A stretch of 64,000 nucleotides of DNA. Source: Pseudomonas arsenicoxydans (GTDB lineage Bacteria > Pseudomonadota > Gammaproteobacteria > Pseudomonadales > Pseudomonadaceae). The notes under the pieces were generated by a model that worked only from the letters and a program-made list of their open reading frames with translations, was not told the DNA's origin and did not search any database. Location: assembly GCF_006438915.1 (NCBI RefSeq), contig NZ_RCZE01000006.1, forward strand, positions 1 through 64,000, written 5' to 3'. Position numbers and translations under genes: made by a program. The number at the start of each line of letters is the position of its first letter. Position 1 is the first letter of the stretch. Positions 26,031-35,787 of this stretch are shown here, piece by piece.

Positions 26031-27134
26031 ATGGCGGTCACCGGATTGAAAGTCATCATGGCCTTGAGTGTCGTCACCCTGCTGACGGCGTGCGATAAAA
26101 AAGAACCCGTCAAGGAATACCTGCCAAGGGTATTCATTCAAGTCGTTCAACCGGCGGATTATGCAGCCGCGGTGACCCTGACCGGCGATATCCAGGCTCG
26201 GGTCCAGACCGAGTTGTCGTTTCGCGTAGGCGGCAAGATCATCCAGCGTTCGGTGGATGTCGGTGATCGGGTGACGGCCAAGCAAGTGCTGGCCCGCCTC
26301 GATCCCAAGGATTTGCAGACCAGCGTCGATTCGGCGCAGGCCCAAGTGGTCGCCCAACAGGCGCTGGTCAAACAGAACGCTGCGGCGTTCGTGCGCCAGC
26401 AAAAACTTCTGCCCAAGGGCTATACCAGCCAGAGCGAATATGACTCGGCCCAAGCGGCGTTGCGCAGCAGTCAGAGCGCCTTGAGCGCGGCCCAGGCGCA
26501 GTTGGCCAACGCCCGCGACCAACTGAGCTACACCGCACTGATTGCCGATGCGCCAGGCATCATTACCGCGCGACAGGCCGAAGTCGGCCAGGTAGTGCAG
26601 GCAACGATGCCAGTGTTCAGCCTGGCCCGTGATGGCGATCGGGACGCGGTATTCAACGTCTATGAAGCGCTGCTGGCCGATAAGCCAACGGATGACACCA
26701 TTGTCCTCAGCCTGCTCGATAACCCCGAGATCAAAACCACCGGCAAAGTGCGCGAAGTGACCCCGGCGGTGTCCGCCCAGTCAGGCACCGTGCAGGTCAA
26801 GGTGGGTCTGGACAGTCTGCCGCAGGGCATGCAGCTCGGGTCGGTCGTGAGCGCCACGGCCAAGGGCGCGGGCAAGTCGTCGGTTGAATTGCCGTGGTCG
26901 GCCCTGACCAAAAATATCAGTGAACCCGCCGTCTGGTTGATCGACGACAAGGGCCAGGCGCAGTTGCACTCGGTCACGGTCGGCCGCTACCTGACAGGCA
27001 AGGTCATCATCAGCAAGGGGCTCACCGGTGGGGAAAAAGTCGTGATCGCCGGTGGGCAGTTATTGCACCCGGGCATGGACGTCGAGATTGCCGAAAATAC
27101 TGACAAGGATCTGGGAGGGGGAGCCAAGCCATGA
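26031..27134 (+). CDS. triA: RND efflux periplasmic adaptor 1, TriA-like
   Basis: First of two consecutive membrane-fusion proteins of a TriABC-type RND pump. It has 367 residues and is a lipoprotein (lipobox LLTAC near residue 20). A lipoyl half-motif (VGGKIIQRSVDVGDRVTAKQ) precedes an alpha-helical hairpin rich in Ala and Gln (about 90-165), and a beta-barrel and proximal domain follow. The ATG at 26031 is chosen because AAGGAG precedes it and it places the signal peptide at the N-terminus. It overlaps triB by ATGA. Two adaptors per pump is the unusual feature known for P. aeruginosa TriABC, which exports triclosan. Confidence 0.85.
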   Translation: MAVTGLKVIMALSVVTLLTACDKKEPVKEYLPRVFIQVVQPADYAAAVTLTGDIQARVQTELSFRVGGKIIQRSVDVGDRVTAKQVLARLDPKDLQTSVDSAQAQVVAQQALVKQNAAAFVRQQKLLPKGYTSQSEYDSAQAALRSSQSALSAAQAQLANARDQLSYTALIADAPGIITARQAEVGQVVQATMPVFSLARDGDRDAVFNVYEALLADKPTDDTIVLSLLDNPEIKTTGKVREVTPAVSAQSGTVQVKVGLDSLPQGMQLGSVVSATAKGAGKSSVELPWSALTKNISEPAVWLIDDKGQAQLHSVTVGRYLTGKVIISKGLTGGEKVVIAGGQLLHPGMDVEIAENTDKDLGGGAKP

Positions 27135-28195
27135 AGCCTTTATGGGCGTTGTCCATCGGGCTGGTGCTGAGCGCCTGCTCCAAAAACGAGCCACCGCCGG
27201 AGCCAGTACGCCCGGTGTTGTCGATCAAGGTGCAGGCCTTGAAAGAAGAGGATCTCGGCCGGTTCGCCGGCAGCATCCAGGCGCGCTACGAAAGCAATAC
27301 CGGTTTTCGCGTGGCCGGGCGCATCGCCAGTCGTAACGTCGATGTCGGGGCCGAGGTGACCAAGGACACGCTGCTGGCCACCCTTGATCCTTCCGACCAG
27401 CAAAACCAGTTGCGTTCGGCTCAGGGGGATCTGGCGAAAATCCAGGCGCAACTGATCAATGCCCAGGCCGCCGCCCAGCGTCAGCAGGCATTGTTTGACC
27501 GCGGCGTTGGCGCGCAGGCGCAACTGGACGCCGCCCTGACTCAATTGAAAACCACCCAGGCGTCCCTCGATCAGGCCAAGGCAGCAGTCAGCCAGAGCCA
27601 GGATCAACTCGGCTACACCCAATTGCGTTCCGACCATAAAGCCGTGGTCACCGCATGGAACGCCGAGGTCGGCCAAGTGGTGACCGCCGGCCAGCAAGTG
27701 GTGACTCTGGCGCAACCGGACATCAAGGAAGCGGTGATCGACCTGCCCGATACCCTGGTCGATCAACTGCCCGAGGATGTGGTTTTCCAGGTCGCCGCTC
27801 AACTCGACCCGAAGACCACCACCACCGCGACCCTCCGCGAAATCGAGCCCCAGGCGCAGAGTGCCACGCGCACCCGTCGCGCGCGCCTGACCCTCGCTGA
27901 AACGCCGGAAGGCTTTCGTTTGGGCACCGCGATCAGCGTCACCCTGAGTTCGGCGATCAAGCCACGCATCGAACTGCCGCTTACCTCGTTGCAGGAGGTC
28001 GACGGCAAACCCCGCATCTGGATCCTTGATACACAGAGCAAGACCGTGGCACCCAGGGACGTCAAGGTCATCAGCCGCACCGACAGCACCGTGGTGCTGG
28101 CCGGCGGTGTGAAGAACGGCGAGCGCGTCATCACGGCCGGCGTAAACAGCCTCAAACCGGGGCAACCAGTGAAATTTGACGAGGACAGTCAATGA
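27131..28195 (+). CDS. triB: RND efflux periplasmic adaptor 2, TriB-like
   Basis: Second adaptor of the same pump. It has 354 residues, with a lipobox VLSAC near residue 16. It has the lipoyl, helical-hairpin and beta-barrel order of TriA-like proteins (VAGRIASRNVDVGAEVTKDT, then a Q/A-rich hairpin at about 95-160). It overlaps the upstream adaptor and the downstream transporter gene by four bases each, so the three are translated together. In P. aeruginosa both adaptors are needed for assembly, which likely holds here. Confidence 0.85.
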   Translation: MKPLWALSIGLVLSACSKNEPPPEPVRPVLSIKVQALKEEDLGRFAGSIQARYESNTGFRVAGRIASRNVDVGAEVTKDTLLATLDPSDQQNQLRSAQGDLAKIQAQLINAQAAAQRQQALFDRGVGAQAQLDAALTQLKTTQASLDQAKAAVSQSQDQLGYTQLRSDHKAVVTAWNAEVGQVVTAGQQVVTLAQPDIKEAVIDLPDTLVDQLPEDVVFQVAAQLDPKTTTTATLREIEPQAQSATRTRRARLTLAETPEGFRLGTAISVTLSSAIKPRIELPLTSLQEVDGKPRIWILDTQSKTVAPRDVKVISRTDSTVVLAGGVKNGERVITAGVNSLKPGQPVKFDEDSQ

Positions 28196-31100
28196 AAGGG
28201 CCTTTCAACCTCTCCGAATGGGCCCTCAAGCATCAGTCGTTCGTCTGGTACCTGATGTTCGTCGCATTGCTGATGGGTGTGTTTTCGTACATCAATCTGG
28301 GCCGCGAAGAAGACCCTTCGTTCACCATCAAGACCATGGTGATCCAGAGCAAATGGCCGGGGGCGACCCAGGAGGAAACCCTCAAGCAGATCACCGACCG
28401 CATCGAGAAAAAACTCGAAGAGCTCGACTCTCTCGACTACGTGAAAAGCTACACGCGGCCCGGGGAATCCACGGTTTACGTGTACTTGCGCGACACCACC
28501 AGTGCCAAGGACATTCCGGAAATCTGGTACCAGGTGCGCAAGAAGATCAACGATATTCGCGGCCAGTTTCCCCAAGGCATGCAGGGCCCAGGCTTCAACG
28601 ACGAGTTCGGTGACGTGTTCGGTTCGATCTACGCCTTCACCGCCGATGGCCTGACCATGCGCCAGTTGCGTGACTACGTGGAGCAGGCCCGCGCCGAGAT
28701 TCGCGGGGTGCCGGGGCTGGGCAAGGTCGAGATGGTGGGCCAGCAGGACGAAGTGCTGTACCTGAATTTCTCCACGCGCAAACTGGCGGCGCTGGGCATC
28801 GATCAGCGTCAGGTGGTGCAGAGCCTGCAATCACAGAACGCCGTGACCCCGGCGGGTGTGATCGAGGCCGGGCCGGAGCGGATTTCGGTGCGGACTTCAG
28901 GGCAGTTTGCCTCGGAGAAAGACCTCGCCGAGGTCAATCTCAAGCTCAACGACCGCTTCTATCGGTTGGCCGACATCGCCGAAATCACTCGCGGCTACGT
29001 CGATCCGGCGACGCCGCAATTCCGCTTCAACGGCCAGCCAGCCATCGGCCTGGCAATTGCCATGCAGAAGGGCGGCAACGTCCAGGCGTTCGGCAAGGCG
29101 TTGCATGAGCGGATCAACCAACTGATCGCCGACCTGCCGGTGGGCGTCGGCGTGCACAACGTGTCCGATCAGGCGGTGGTGGTAGAAGAAGCCGTCGGCG
29201 GCTTCACCAGTGCGCTGTTCGAGGCGGTGATCATCGTGCTGGTGGTCAGCTTCATCAGCCTTGGCGTGCGTGCCGGGCTGGTGGTGGCGTGCTCGATCCC
29301 GCTGGTGCTGGCGATGGTGTTTGTGTACATGGAGTACAGCGGCATCACCATGCAGCGGATTTCCCTGGGTGCCCTGATCATTGCACTCGGCCTGTTGGTG
29401 GACGACGCGATGATCACCGTGGAGATGATGGTCACGCGCCTGGAATTGGGCGAGACCAAGGAGCAGGCGGCCACGTTCGCCTACACCTCCACCGCGTTCC
29501 CGATGCTCACCGGTACGCTGGTGACGGTGGCGGGTTTTGTGCCGATCGGTCTCAACGCCAGCTCCGCCGGTGAGTACACCTACACGCTGTTTGCAGTGAT
29601 CGCCTGCGCCATGTTGGTGTCGTGGGTGGTGGCGGTGCTGTTCGCGCCGGTGATCGGCGTGCACATCCTCAGCACCAACGTCAAACCACACACCGGCGAG
29701 CCCGGGCGGATCGGCAAGGCCTTCAACGGCGGCTTGCTGTGGTGCATGCGCAATCGCTGGTGGGCCATCGGCATCACCGTGCTGTGTTTCGCGTTGTCGA
29801 TTTACTGCATGCGCTTCGTGCAGAACCAGTTCTTCCCGTCTTCGGACCGTCCGGAAATCCTGGTGGACCTGAACCTGCCGCAAAACGCCTCGATCGACGA
29901 AACCCGCAAAGCGGTGGATCGCCTCGAAGCCGAGCTCAAGGACGATCCGGACATCGTGCGCTGGAGCAGTTACATCGGGCAGGGCGCGATCCGTTTCTAC
30001 CTGCCGCTCGACCAGCAACTGCAAAACCCCTACTACGCGCAGTTGGTGATCGTCAGCAAGGGCAAAACCCGTGAAGCCTTGGCCCAGCGGATTCGCGACA
30101 CCCTGCGCAAGGACTTCGTCGGCATTGGCGCTTACGTCCAGGCCCTGGAGATGGGCCCGCCGGTGGGCCGTCCGATCCAGTACCGGCTCAGCGGCAAAGA
30201 CATCGACCAGGTCCGCCGACACGCCATCGACCTGGCCACCGAACTGGACAAGAACCCACACATCGGCGAGATCATTTACGACTGGAACGAACCGGGCAAA
30301 GTGCTGCGCATCGACATCGCCCAGGACAAGGCTCGCCAGCTAGGTCTGTCTTCCGAAAATGTGGCTGAGCTGATGAACAGCATCGTCAGTGGAGCTCCAG
30401 TGACCCAGGTTGATGACGATATCTACCTGATCAACGTGGTCGGCCGTGCCGTGGATTCCGAACGCGGTACGCCGGAAACCCTGCAGAACCTGCAGATCGT
30501 CTCGCCCAACGGCACGTCGATTCCGCTGCTGGCGTTCGCGACTGTGCGTTACGAGCTGGAGCAGCCGCTGGTGTGGCGTCGCGACCGGCTACCGACTATC
30601 ACCGTCAAGGCCGCGGTGCGTGACGAGATTCAGCCGACGGATCTGGTGCGCCTTTTGAAACCGACTATCGACGCCTTCGCAGCCACGTTGCCGGCGGGTT
30701 ACAAAGTCGCCACGGGCGGTACGGTGGAAGAAAGCGGCAAGGCCCAGGGGCCGATTGCCAAGGTCGTGCCGTTGATGCTGTTCTTGATGGCGACCTTCCT
30801 GATGATCCAGTTGCACAGCGTGCAGAAAATGTTCCTGGTGGCCAGCGTCGCGCCGTTGGGCCTGATCGGCGTGGTCATCGCGCTGGTGCCGACGGGGACG
30901 CCGATGGGCTTTGTGGCGATCCTCGGGATCCTGGCACTGATCGGCATCATCATTCGTAACTCGGTGATTCTGGTGACCCAGATCGATGAATACGAGAAGA
31001 AGGGTTATGTGCCGTGGGACGCGGTGGTTCAGGCCACCGAGCATCGACGCCGACCGATTCTGCTGACGGCGGCGGCAGCGAGCCTGGGGATGATCCCGAT

Positions 31101-31242
31101 TGCCCGGGAAGTATTCTGGGGGCCGATGGCGTACGCGATGATTGGCGGGATCATCATCGCGACGTTGCTGACGCTACTGTTTTTGCCGGCGCTGTATGTG
31201 GCCTGGTACAAGATTCGCGAACCGAAGAAAGAGGCGGCATAA
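28192..31242 (+). CDS. triC: RND multidrug transporter, TriC-like
   Basis: A proton-driven inner-membrane exporter of 1016 residues with the expected 12 helices and two large periplasmic loops. Helix 4 carries the proton-relay pair in GLLVDDAMITVEMM. The N-terminus (SEWALKHQSFVWYLMFVALL) is typical of the TriC/YdgH-like branch rather than MexB. No outer-membrane channel gene follows; a channel encoded elsewhere, such as OpmH in P. aeruginosa, would be used. The substrate is not determined by sequence. A REPIN follows the stop. Confidence 0.88.
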   Translation: MKGPFNLSEWALKHQSFVWYLMFVALLMGVFSYINLGREEDPSFTIKTMVIQSKWPGATQEETLKQITDRIEKKLEELDSLDYVKSYTRPGESTVYVYLRDTTSAKDIPEIWYQVRKKINDIRGQFPQGMQGPGFNDEFGDVFGSIYAFTADGLTMRQLRDYVEQARAEIRGVPGLGKVEMVGQQDEVLYLNFSTRKLAALGIDQRQVVQSLQSQNAVTPAGVIEAGPERISVRTSGQFASEKDLAEVNLKLNDRFYRLADIAEITRGYVDPATPQFRFNGQPAIGLAIAMQKGGNVQAFGKALHERINQLIADLPVGVGVHNVSDQAVVVEEAVGGFTSALFEAVIIVLVVSFISLGVRAGLVVACSIPLVLAMVFVYMEYSGITMQRISLGALIIALGLLVDDAMITVEMMVTRLELGETKEQAATFAYTSTAFPMLTGTLVTVAGFVPIGLNASSAGEYTYTLFAVIACAMLVSWVVAVLFAPVIGVHILSTNVKPHTGEPGRIGKAFNGGLLWCMRNRWWAIGITVLCFALSIYCMRFVQNQFFPSSDRPEILVDLNLPQNASIDETRKAVDRLEAELKDDPDIVRWSSYIGQGAIRFYLPLDQQLQNPYYAQLVIVSKGKTREALAQRIRDTLRKDFVGIGAYVQALEMGPPVGRPIQYRLSGKDIDQVRRHAIDLATELDKNPHIGEIIYDWNEPGKVLRIDIAQDKARQLGLSSENVAELMNSIVSGAPVTQVDDDIYLINVVGRAVDSERGTPETLQNLQIVSPNGTSIPLLAFATVRYELEQPLVWRRDRLPTITVKAAVRDEIQPTDLVRLLKPTIDAFAATLPAGYKVATGGTVEESGKAQGPIAKVVPLMLFLMATFLMIQLHSVQKMFLVASVAPLGLIGVVIALVPTGTPMGFVAILGILALIGIIIRNSVILVTQIDEYEKKGYVPWDAVVQATEHRRRPILLTAAAASLGMIPIAREVFWGPMAYAMIGGIIIATLLTLLFLPALYVAWYKIREPKKEAA

Positions 31243-31265
31243 AAAATCGAGCGCTTCGCGCTCTA

Positions 31266-31347
31266 ATCGCGGGCAAGCCCGCTCCCACACTTGACCGAGT
31301 TGTCCAGACTGGCGCGATTAAATGTGGGAGCGGGCTTGCTCGCGAAG
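31266..31347. repeat. REPIN, family B
   Basis: ATCGCGGGCAAGCCCGCTCC pairs with GGAGCGGGCTTGCTCGCGAA. One arm differs from the family by CGGG for CGAG. Confidence 0.9.
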
Positions 31348-31360
31348 GCGTCCGGACTGA

Positions 31361-31990
31361 CTACACAGGCCTACGCCAAACACTCGCCAACCAAGGCTGC
31401 TGCTCCCGCGGCAGCCCCGCTGGCCGGTAGTAATGCTCCAGCTCGACAAACCCCGCCTCGATCAGCAAATCCTGCCATGCCGCAAGATCGTGATAAGCGC
31501 CATACCGCGGCCCATTCCAGCCTTCCTGATTCTCCCCGCGAGGATTGGAACTGAACAGCACCCCACCCGGTTTCAACGCCCCGCGCAATTGCTTCAATAC
31601 CCGAGGCAGTTCCTGACGCGGGATGTGAAACAGCACCGCGTTGGCAAAAATCCCGTCGAATCGTTCGGCCGGTAAATCCAGCTTCAAGAAGTCCTGCTGC
31701 CAGACCTCGCAACCGCTGTCCTCACGCGCCATTTGCGCAAACTTTTCCGACCCGTCGAGGCCGACGGCGGTATGGCCCATGCGCGTGAAGGTTTGCAGAT
31801 CGCGGCCGGGACCGCAGCCGAAGTCGAGAATGTCGAACGGCGCCGTGCCCTGAATATGGCGCAACAGGGCATCGATGTTCTGGCTGACATCGTGATCACG
31901 GGTGCCTTCGCGAAAACCTTCGGCCACCGAGTTGTAATGGCCCAGGGTGGTGGCGGTGATCTGCTGGAGGTCGTCGGGGGTCTGTTTCAT
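31361..31990 (-). CDS. Class I SAM-dependent methyltransferase
   Basis: A 209-residue soluble methyltransferase. Motif I ILDFGCGPGRDLQTF (about 53-67) binds S-adenosylmethionine, VGLDGSEKFAQMAR is motif II, and FDGIFANAVLFHIPR is motif IV. The acceptor is unknown; the protein resembles small-molecule methyltransferases of the UbiE/Tam group. The ATG at 31990 gives a natural N-terminus; longer frames run into the REPIN upstream. Its ribosome site is weak. It is flanked by REPINs on both sides and is monocistronic. Confidence 0.82.
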   Translation of the reverse strand: MKQTPDDLQQITATTLGHYNSVAEGFREGTRDHDVSQNIDALLRHIQGTAPFDILDFGCGPGRDLQTFTRMGHTAVGLDGSEKFAQMAREDSGCEVWQQDFLKLDLPAERFDGIFANAVLFHIPRQELPRVLKQLRGALKPGGVLFSSNPRGENQEGWNGPRYGAYHDLAAWQDLLIEAGFVELEHYYRPAGLPREQQPWLASVWRRPV

Positions 31991-32058
31991 GAGGGGCTGC
32001 ACAGGCAATTGGGGTTTGCCGAATATACGCCAAGAGGCCGGTGGCTGCTTCGCAGCCA

Positions 32059-32150
32059 TTCGCGAGCAAGCCCGCTCCCACACTTCACCGAGTCGGACTC
32101 AAATTTTGTGTCCACTAAAGATCAAATGTGGGAGCGGGCTTGCTCGCGAA
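32059..32150. repeat. REPIN, family B
   Basis: TTCGCGAGCAAGCCCGCTCC and its inverted partner flank a core of about 45 bases, between the methyltransferase gene and the DUF6124 gene. Confidence 0.92.
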
Positions 32151-32175
32151 AGCGGTATTACCGACAACCAATAAC

Positions 32176-32532
32176 TCAGCCCTGCTTCATCCCCAGGCAA
32201 TCAATCGAACGATCAACCATGGCTTTGGCAATCTCCAGCAAATGCCAGACCGAAAACACCATGGCCCGGTCCGCCCCTTTGAGGTGATCGCCACACTGAT
32301 GCGCGGTCACCGAAGCGCAGCGCAACAGGTCGGCGACATAGAGCTGGGTGTCTTCAAAGCTCACGTCTTCGCTGACGTTGTAAAAGCGCAGTTCATCGGG
32401 CGGTGAGGGTTGATCGCCAGTGAGATAGAAATCAATGGCACGGTAGAGCGCTGATCGATCCCGGAGCGGGTCTTCAGTACCGGTTTCGTGGGCGGAGGTT
32501 TCGGGTGGTGGATCGGGAACAGATCTTTTCAT
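32176..32532 (-). CDS. DUF6124-type hypothetical protein
   Basis: A 118-residue acidic-to-neutral soluble protein. The N-terminal 40 residues are proline-rich and disordered-looking; the rest is helical with EDTQLYVADLLRCASVTAHQ and a final helix KAMVDRSIDCLG. This pattern fits, from memory, the Pseudomonas-restricted DUF6124 family, whose function is unknown. CCAGGAG precedes the ATG at 32532. A roughly 190-base highly structured leader lies directly upstream, which is the most notable thing about this gene. Confidence 0.7.
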   Translation of the reverse strand: MKRSVPDPPPETSAHETGTEDPLRDRSALYRAIDFYLTGDQPSPPDELRFYNVSEDVSFEDTQLYVADLLRCASVTAHQCGDHLKGADRAMVFSVWHLLEIAKAMVDRSIDCLGMKQG

Positions 32533-32570
32533 TGGTAAAACTCCTGGAATTAATTGGAGCCAACCGTTAT

Positions 32571-32760
32571 CGCGACTAAACGAACAGGGGTGGCGGCTGC
32601 ACACAGGTTAGTCGACCGGTCACCAGGCAATACCGGCGCACCCGAGGGTGCCCTGCGCACAGCCACCATAACTTTCAGGCAATGAAAACACCTGAAATGA
32701 GGTGGCGCTGTGCGCCTGGAAAGTTCCGGGCGACTAAACCCGATCACTGATGAGCAGTGA
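32571..32760 (-). promoter_or_regulatory. Structured 5' leader of the DUF6124 gene with competing pairing arms
   Basis: In minus-strand order, GGTTTAGTCG (32740-32731) can pair with CGACTAACC (32614-32606) to close a multi-branched fold. Inside it lie a long helix (GCGCACAGCGCCACC at 32715-32701 with GGTGGCTGTGCGC at 32667-32655) capped by CCTGAAA/TTTCAGG, a GCACCC/GGGTGC hairpin at 32651-32638, and CCGGT/ACCGG at 32636-32615. A second GTTTAGTCG (32581-32573), closer to the ribosome binding site, can pair with the same CGACTAAC, so two folds exclude each other. A TCACTG...CAGTGA hairpin at 32760-32744 precedes it. I do not match this to a named RNA family. Confidence 0.6.
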
Positions 32761-32918
32761 CGGACCGAGACTAGCCACCGAATTGGGCAGGCGCAAGCGA
32801 GCGGAATGATCTAGGAAATGTCCTGCAAAGGAAAGGGAACGGACCTTCGGAACCTCTGATTTTCCTGTACGAAATATTCCCCCTTAAGGTCGGTTAAAAC
32901 CTGTGGCGGGTGTGCTTT
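32761..32918. other. Intergenic region upstream of the DUF6124 leader
   Basis: No gene is recognised. It should contain the minus-strand promoter for the leader and DUF6124 gene, but I cannot point to convincing -35 and -10 boxes. Confidence 0.4.
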
Positions 32919-33051
32919 TGTGGCGAGGGAGCTTGCTCCCGCTGGGTTGCGAAGCAGCCCCCAAGCCATTCAATGAGGTGTGTCAGGCAAAACAGGTCGG
33001 TAGGTTTTTCGACTGCTGCGCAGCCGAGCGGGAGCAAGCTCCCTCGCCACA
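32919..33051. repeat. REPIN, family A
   Basis: TGTGGCGAGGGAGCTTGCTC and GAGCAAGCTCCCTCGCCACA flank a core of about 90 bases, just downstream of the metI stop. Confidence 0.92.
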
Positions 33052-33073
33052 ACAGCTCTACAGTCCTCAGTGT

Positions 33074-33718
33074 TCAGCGCTTGTTAAGCCCCCGAGCCAA
33101 CCGATCCCCACCGAGCTGAATCACCGCCACCAACACCACCAGCAACACAATCACCATCAACATGATCTGGCTGTCGAAGCGCTGATACCCATACCGGTAC
33201 GCGATGTCGCCCAGCCCACCGGCGCCAATCGCCCCGGCCATGGCCGATGAGTTGATCATCGTCACCAGCGTAATCGTGAACCCCCCGACAATCCCTGGCA
33301 GCGCTTCCGGCAGCAGCACATGCCAGACAATGTGCCAACGTCGGCAGCCCATCGCCTGCGCGGCTTCGATCAAGCCGAAATCGACCTCGCGCAAACTGAC
33401 TTCGGCAATTCGTGCAAAGAACGGCGTCGCAGCGATGGTCAGCGGCACGACGGCCGCCCAGACGCCATACGTGGTGCCGACAATCAGTCGGGTAAACGGA
33501 ATCAGCGCCACCATCAGAATCAAAAACGGAATAGAGCGGAACAGGTTCACGAACGCACCCAAGGCGCGGTTCAGCGTCGGTGCTTCGTAGATGCCGCCCT
33601 TGGAGCTGGTGACGAGAAACACCGCCAGTGGAATACCCGCCAACAGCGCGATCAATGACGACACGCCGACCATCAGGAAGGTGTCGATGAAGCCTTGCAG
33701 CAAGCGATCAAACCACAT
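33074..33718 (-). CDS. metI: MetI-type ABC transporter permease
   Basis: A 214-residue permease with five or six membrane helices. The EAA loop is [20 protein letters not shown] (about 121-140). It is the family partner of MetN. The ATG at 33718 gives the usual MetI start ([13 protein letters not shown]); it overlaps the end of metN by 11 bases, so translation is coupled. The position after sulfur-compound monooxygenase genes suggests import of an organosulfur compound rather than, or as well as, methionine. Confidence 0.92.
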   Translation of the reverse strand: MWFDRLLQGFIDTFLMVGVSSLIALLAGIPLAVFLVTSSKGGIYEAPTLNRALGAFVNLFRSIPFLILMVALIPFTRLIVGTTYGVWAAVVPLTIAATPFFARIAEVSLREVDFGLIEAAQAMGCRRWHIVWHVLLPEALPGIVGGFTITLVTMINSSAMAGAIGAGGLGDIAYRYGYQRFDSQIMLMVIVLLVVLVAVIQLGGDRLARGLNKR

Positions 33719-34829
33719 AACCCAGCACCTCCACCTGTTGCGCCCATTGGCTGGCGCGCTGGCATAGATCTTCGGCATCGAACGGCGAGCCGGTGACCGC
33801 CAACAACAACTGTCCCAGCGCATGACCCTGAATCCGTTCCACGCCACCTTGCAACAAGCGCACGCGACCACCGAGGGCGCTGAACAACGCCGCCAGATCC
33901 GGTTCGTCGGTGGCACTGCCGGTGAACTGCAAGCGCAGCACCACAGCGGCGTCCGAGGATGGCGGCAGTGAGCGCAAACGGCTTTGAAGTTCTGCCGGCA
34001 GGGCGTGTTGCAACGGGGCGAGCAAGGTTTTGCTCACTTCATGCTGCGGGTTGCCGAAGACTTTCCAGACCGGCCCTTGCTCGACGATTTTGCCGTGTTC
34101 GAGCACCACGACGCGGTCGCAAATATCGCGGATCACCGCCATCTCGTGGGTGATCAGTACGATGGTCAGCCCCAGGCGCTGGTTGATCTCGCGCAGCAGG
34201 CCGAGGATCGATTGGGTGGTCTCCGGGTCCAGCGCTGAAGTGGCTTCGTCACACAGCAGAATCGCCGGGTCATGCACCAACGCGCGGGCGATGCCGACGC
34301 GCTGTTTCTGCCCGCCAGACAACTGCGCCGGATACGCGTTGTGCTTGCCTTGCAGGCCCACCAGTTCCAGCAGCTCGCGAACCTTCTGCTCGCGTTTGTC
34401 CTTGGGCACACCGGCGACTTTCAGCGGCAGTTCGACGTTCTGCCACACCGTTTTGGCCGACATCAGGTTGAAGTGCTGGAAGATCATGCCGATCCGTCGG
34501 CGCAGCGCCACCAGGCGGTCTTCATCGAACTCGCCGATGTCCACCTGATCGATCAGCACGCGGCCGGTGCTCGGTTGCTCGAGGCGGTTGATGGTGCGGA
34601 TCAGCGATGATTTTCCGGCACCGCTGCGACCGATGATGCCGAACACTTCACCGTGCTGGATCGCCAGGTCGATGCCGTGCAAAGCCGCCACCGGACCCTG
34701 CTGGCCGTTGTAGGTTTTGCCCAGGCCGACGAAGCGCACATGCGCCCGATTGAGCTCCGGGTGCAGTTCGGTGTGCCGGGCGTTCTTGAGCTCTGGAATC
34801 TCCAGTCGCAGTTGGGTGGCGGCCGTCAT
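33708..34829 (-). CDS. metN: MetN-type ABC transporter ATP-binding protein
   Basis: A 373-residue ATPase. Walker A is GRSGAGKSS, the signature [15 protein letters not shown], and Walker [17 protein letters not shown]-terminal NIL-type regulatory domain (about 285-373) is characteristic of MetN and binds methionine in known members. The first 25 residues are an extension before the ABC core ([10 protein letters not shown]). The ATG at 34829 is preferred to a TTG five codons upstream that lies inside the metQ frame. metQ ends two bases upstream. Confidence 0.92.
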   Translation of the reverse strand: MTAATQLRLEIPELKNARHTELHPELNRAHVRFVGLGKTYNGQQGPVAALHGIDLAIQHGEVFGIIGRSGAGKSSLIRTINRLEQPSTGRVLIDQVDIGEFDEDRLVALRRRIGMIFQHFNLMSAKTVWQNVELPLKVAGVPKDKREQKVRELLELVGLQGKHNAYPAQLSGGQKQRVGIARALVHDPAILLCDEATSALDPETTQSILGLLREINQRLGLTIVLITHEMAVIRDICDRVVVLEHGKIVEQGPVWKVFGNPQHEVSKTLLAPLQHALPAELQSRLRSLPPSSDAAVVLRLQFTGSATDEPDLAALFSALGGRVRLLQGGVERIQGHALGQLLLAVTGSPFDAEDLCQRASQWAQQVEVLGYVV

Positions 34830-34831
34830 GC

Positions 34832-35641
34832 TCAGCTTTCCCAACCGGCTTGGTAGAGTTTGCCGTGGGCCTTGTCCAGGGCTGCACGAACGGCCGGCGA
34901 GTGTTGGTAGATGTCGACGAATTTGATCAGGCGCGGATCGGTTTTGCTCTTCGGCTGGATCACGAACTGGATCACGTATTCCTTGTGGTCGAGACCGTCG
35001 AACAGCAGCGCGGAACCTGCATCGAAGGTCTTCGAAAGACGGATGTAGGCCGGGTAGCCCTGGACCAGATCAGCATCGTCGTAGGCGCGCACCAGTTGCA
35101 CGGCTTCGACCTGAAGGATCTTGATGTTCTTCGGGTTGGCGATGATGTCTTCTTCGGTGGCTTTGTAGCCGACCCCCGGTTTCAGCGTGATCAGGCCAGC
35201 CTTGGCCAGCAGTTGCAGGCCGCGGCCGCTGTTGATCGGGTCGTTGGCGATCGCCACGCTGGCGCCTTGTGGGAGTTCGTCGAAGCTTTTGTATTTCTTC
35301 GAGTAGAGGCCGACGTTGTTGATGATCCCCGGTGCGAACGGCACCAGGTCAAAACCGGAAGCAGCGTTGGCGTTTTCCAGGAACGGGATGTGCTGGAAAT
35401 AGTTCACGTCGATGTCACCGGCGGCGAGGCTGACGTTGGGGGCAATCCAGTCGCTGAACTCCACCAGTTCGACTGTCAGGCCTTGTTTTGAGGCTTCTTC
35501 GACGGCGGCTTCGAGAGGGATGGCGAAGGCGGCGGTGGTGCCGATTTTCAACGGCGCGTCGGCGGCGAATACCGCCGAGCTGAACAGGCCGAGGGCCAGG
35601 GCCAGTGCTTTGACTGGGTGGGTTAAGCGTTTCTTGGTCAT
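34832..35641 (-). CDS. metQ: MetQ/NlpA-type substrate-binding protein
   Basis: A 269-residue periplasmic binding protein with a signal peptide ending VFA-A at about residue 26 and no lipobox. MetQ hallmarks are [20 protein letters not shown] and [15 protein letters not shown]. It shares only family-level similarity with the orphan MetQ at 21869. It is the first gene of the metQNI part. A REPIN separates it from the LLM monooxygenase gene upstream, but the strand and order suggest a single functional unit. Confidence 0.92.
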   Translation of the reverse strand: MTKKRLTHPVKALALALGLFSSAVFAADAPLKIGTTAAFAIPLEAAVEEASKQGLTVELVEFSDWIAPNVSLAAGDIDVNYFQHIPFLENANAASGFDLVPFAPGIINNVGLYSKKYKSFDELPQGASVAIANDPINSGRGLQLLAKAGLITLKPGVGYKATEEDIIANPKNIKILQVEAVQLVRAYDDADLVQGYPAYIRLSKTFDAGSALLFDGLDHKEYVIQFVIQPKSKTDPRLIKFVDIYQHSPAVRAALDKAHGKLYQAGWES

Positions 35642-35691
35642 GATGGTTACTTCCAGTCAGTGCATAAATTTAGGGTGTTTGGACGTGCCTC

Positions 35692-35783
35692 TTCGCGAGC
35701 AAGCCCGCTCCCACATTCGATCGTGTCGGGCGCAGTTTTTGTGTTCACCACCGATCAAATGTGGGAGCGGGCTTGCTCGCGAA
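35692..35783. repeat. REPIN, family B
   Basis: TTCGCGAGCAAGCCCGCTCC and its inverted partner lie inside the minus-strand sulfur cluster, between the LLM monooxygenase gene and metQ. It could set different mRNA levels for the two halves. Confidence 0.92.
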
Positions 35784-35787
35784 GCTT

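Noticed and set aside
33074..35641. Plain methionine importer
   Set aside because: The proteins are of the MetNIQ family, but the operon context with sulfur monooxygenases makes a different organosulfur substrate at least as likely, so I did not assign methionine as the substrate.
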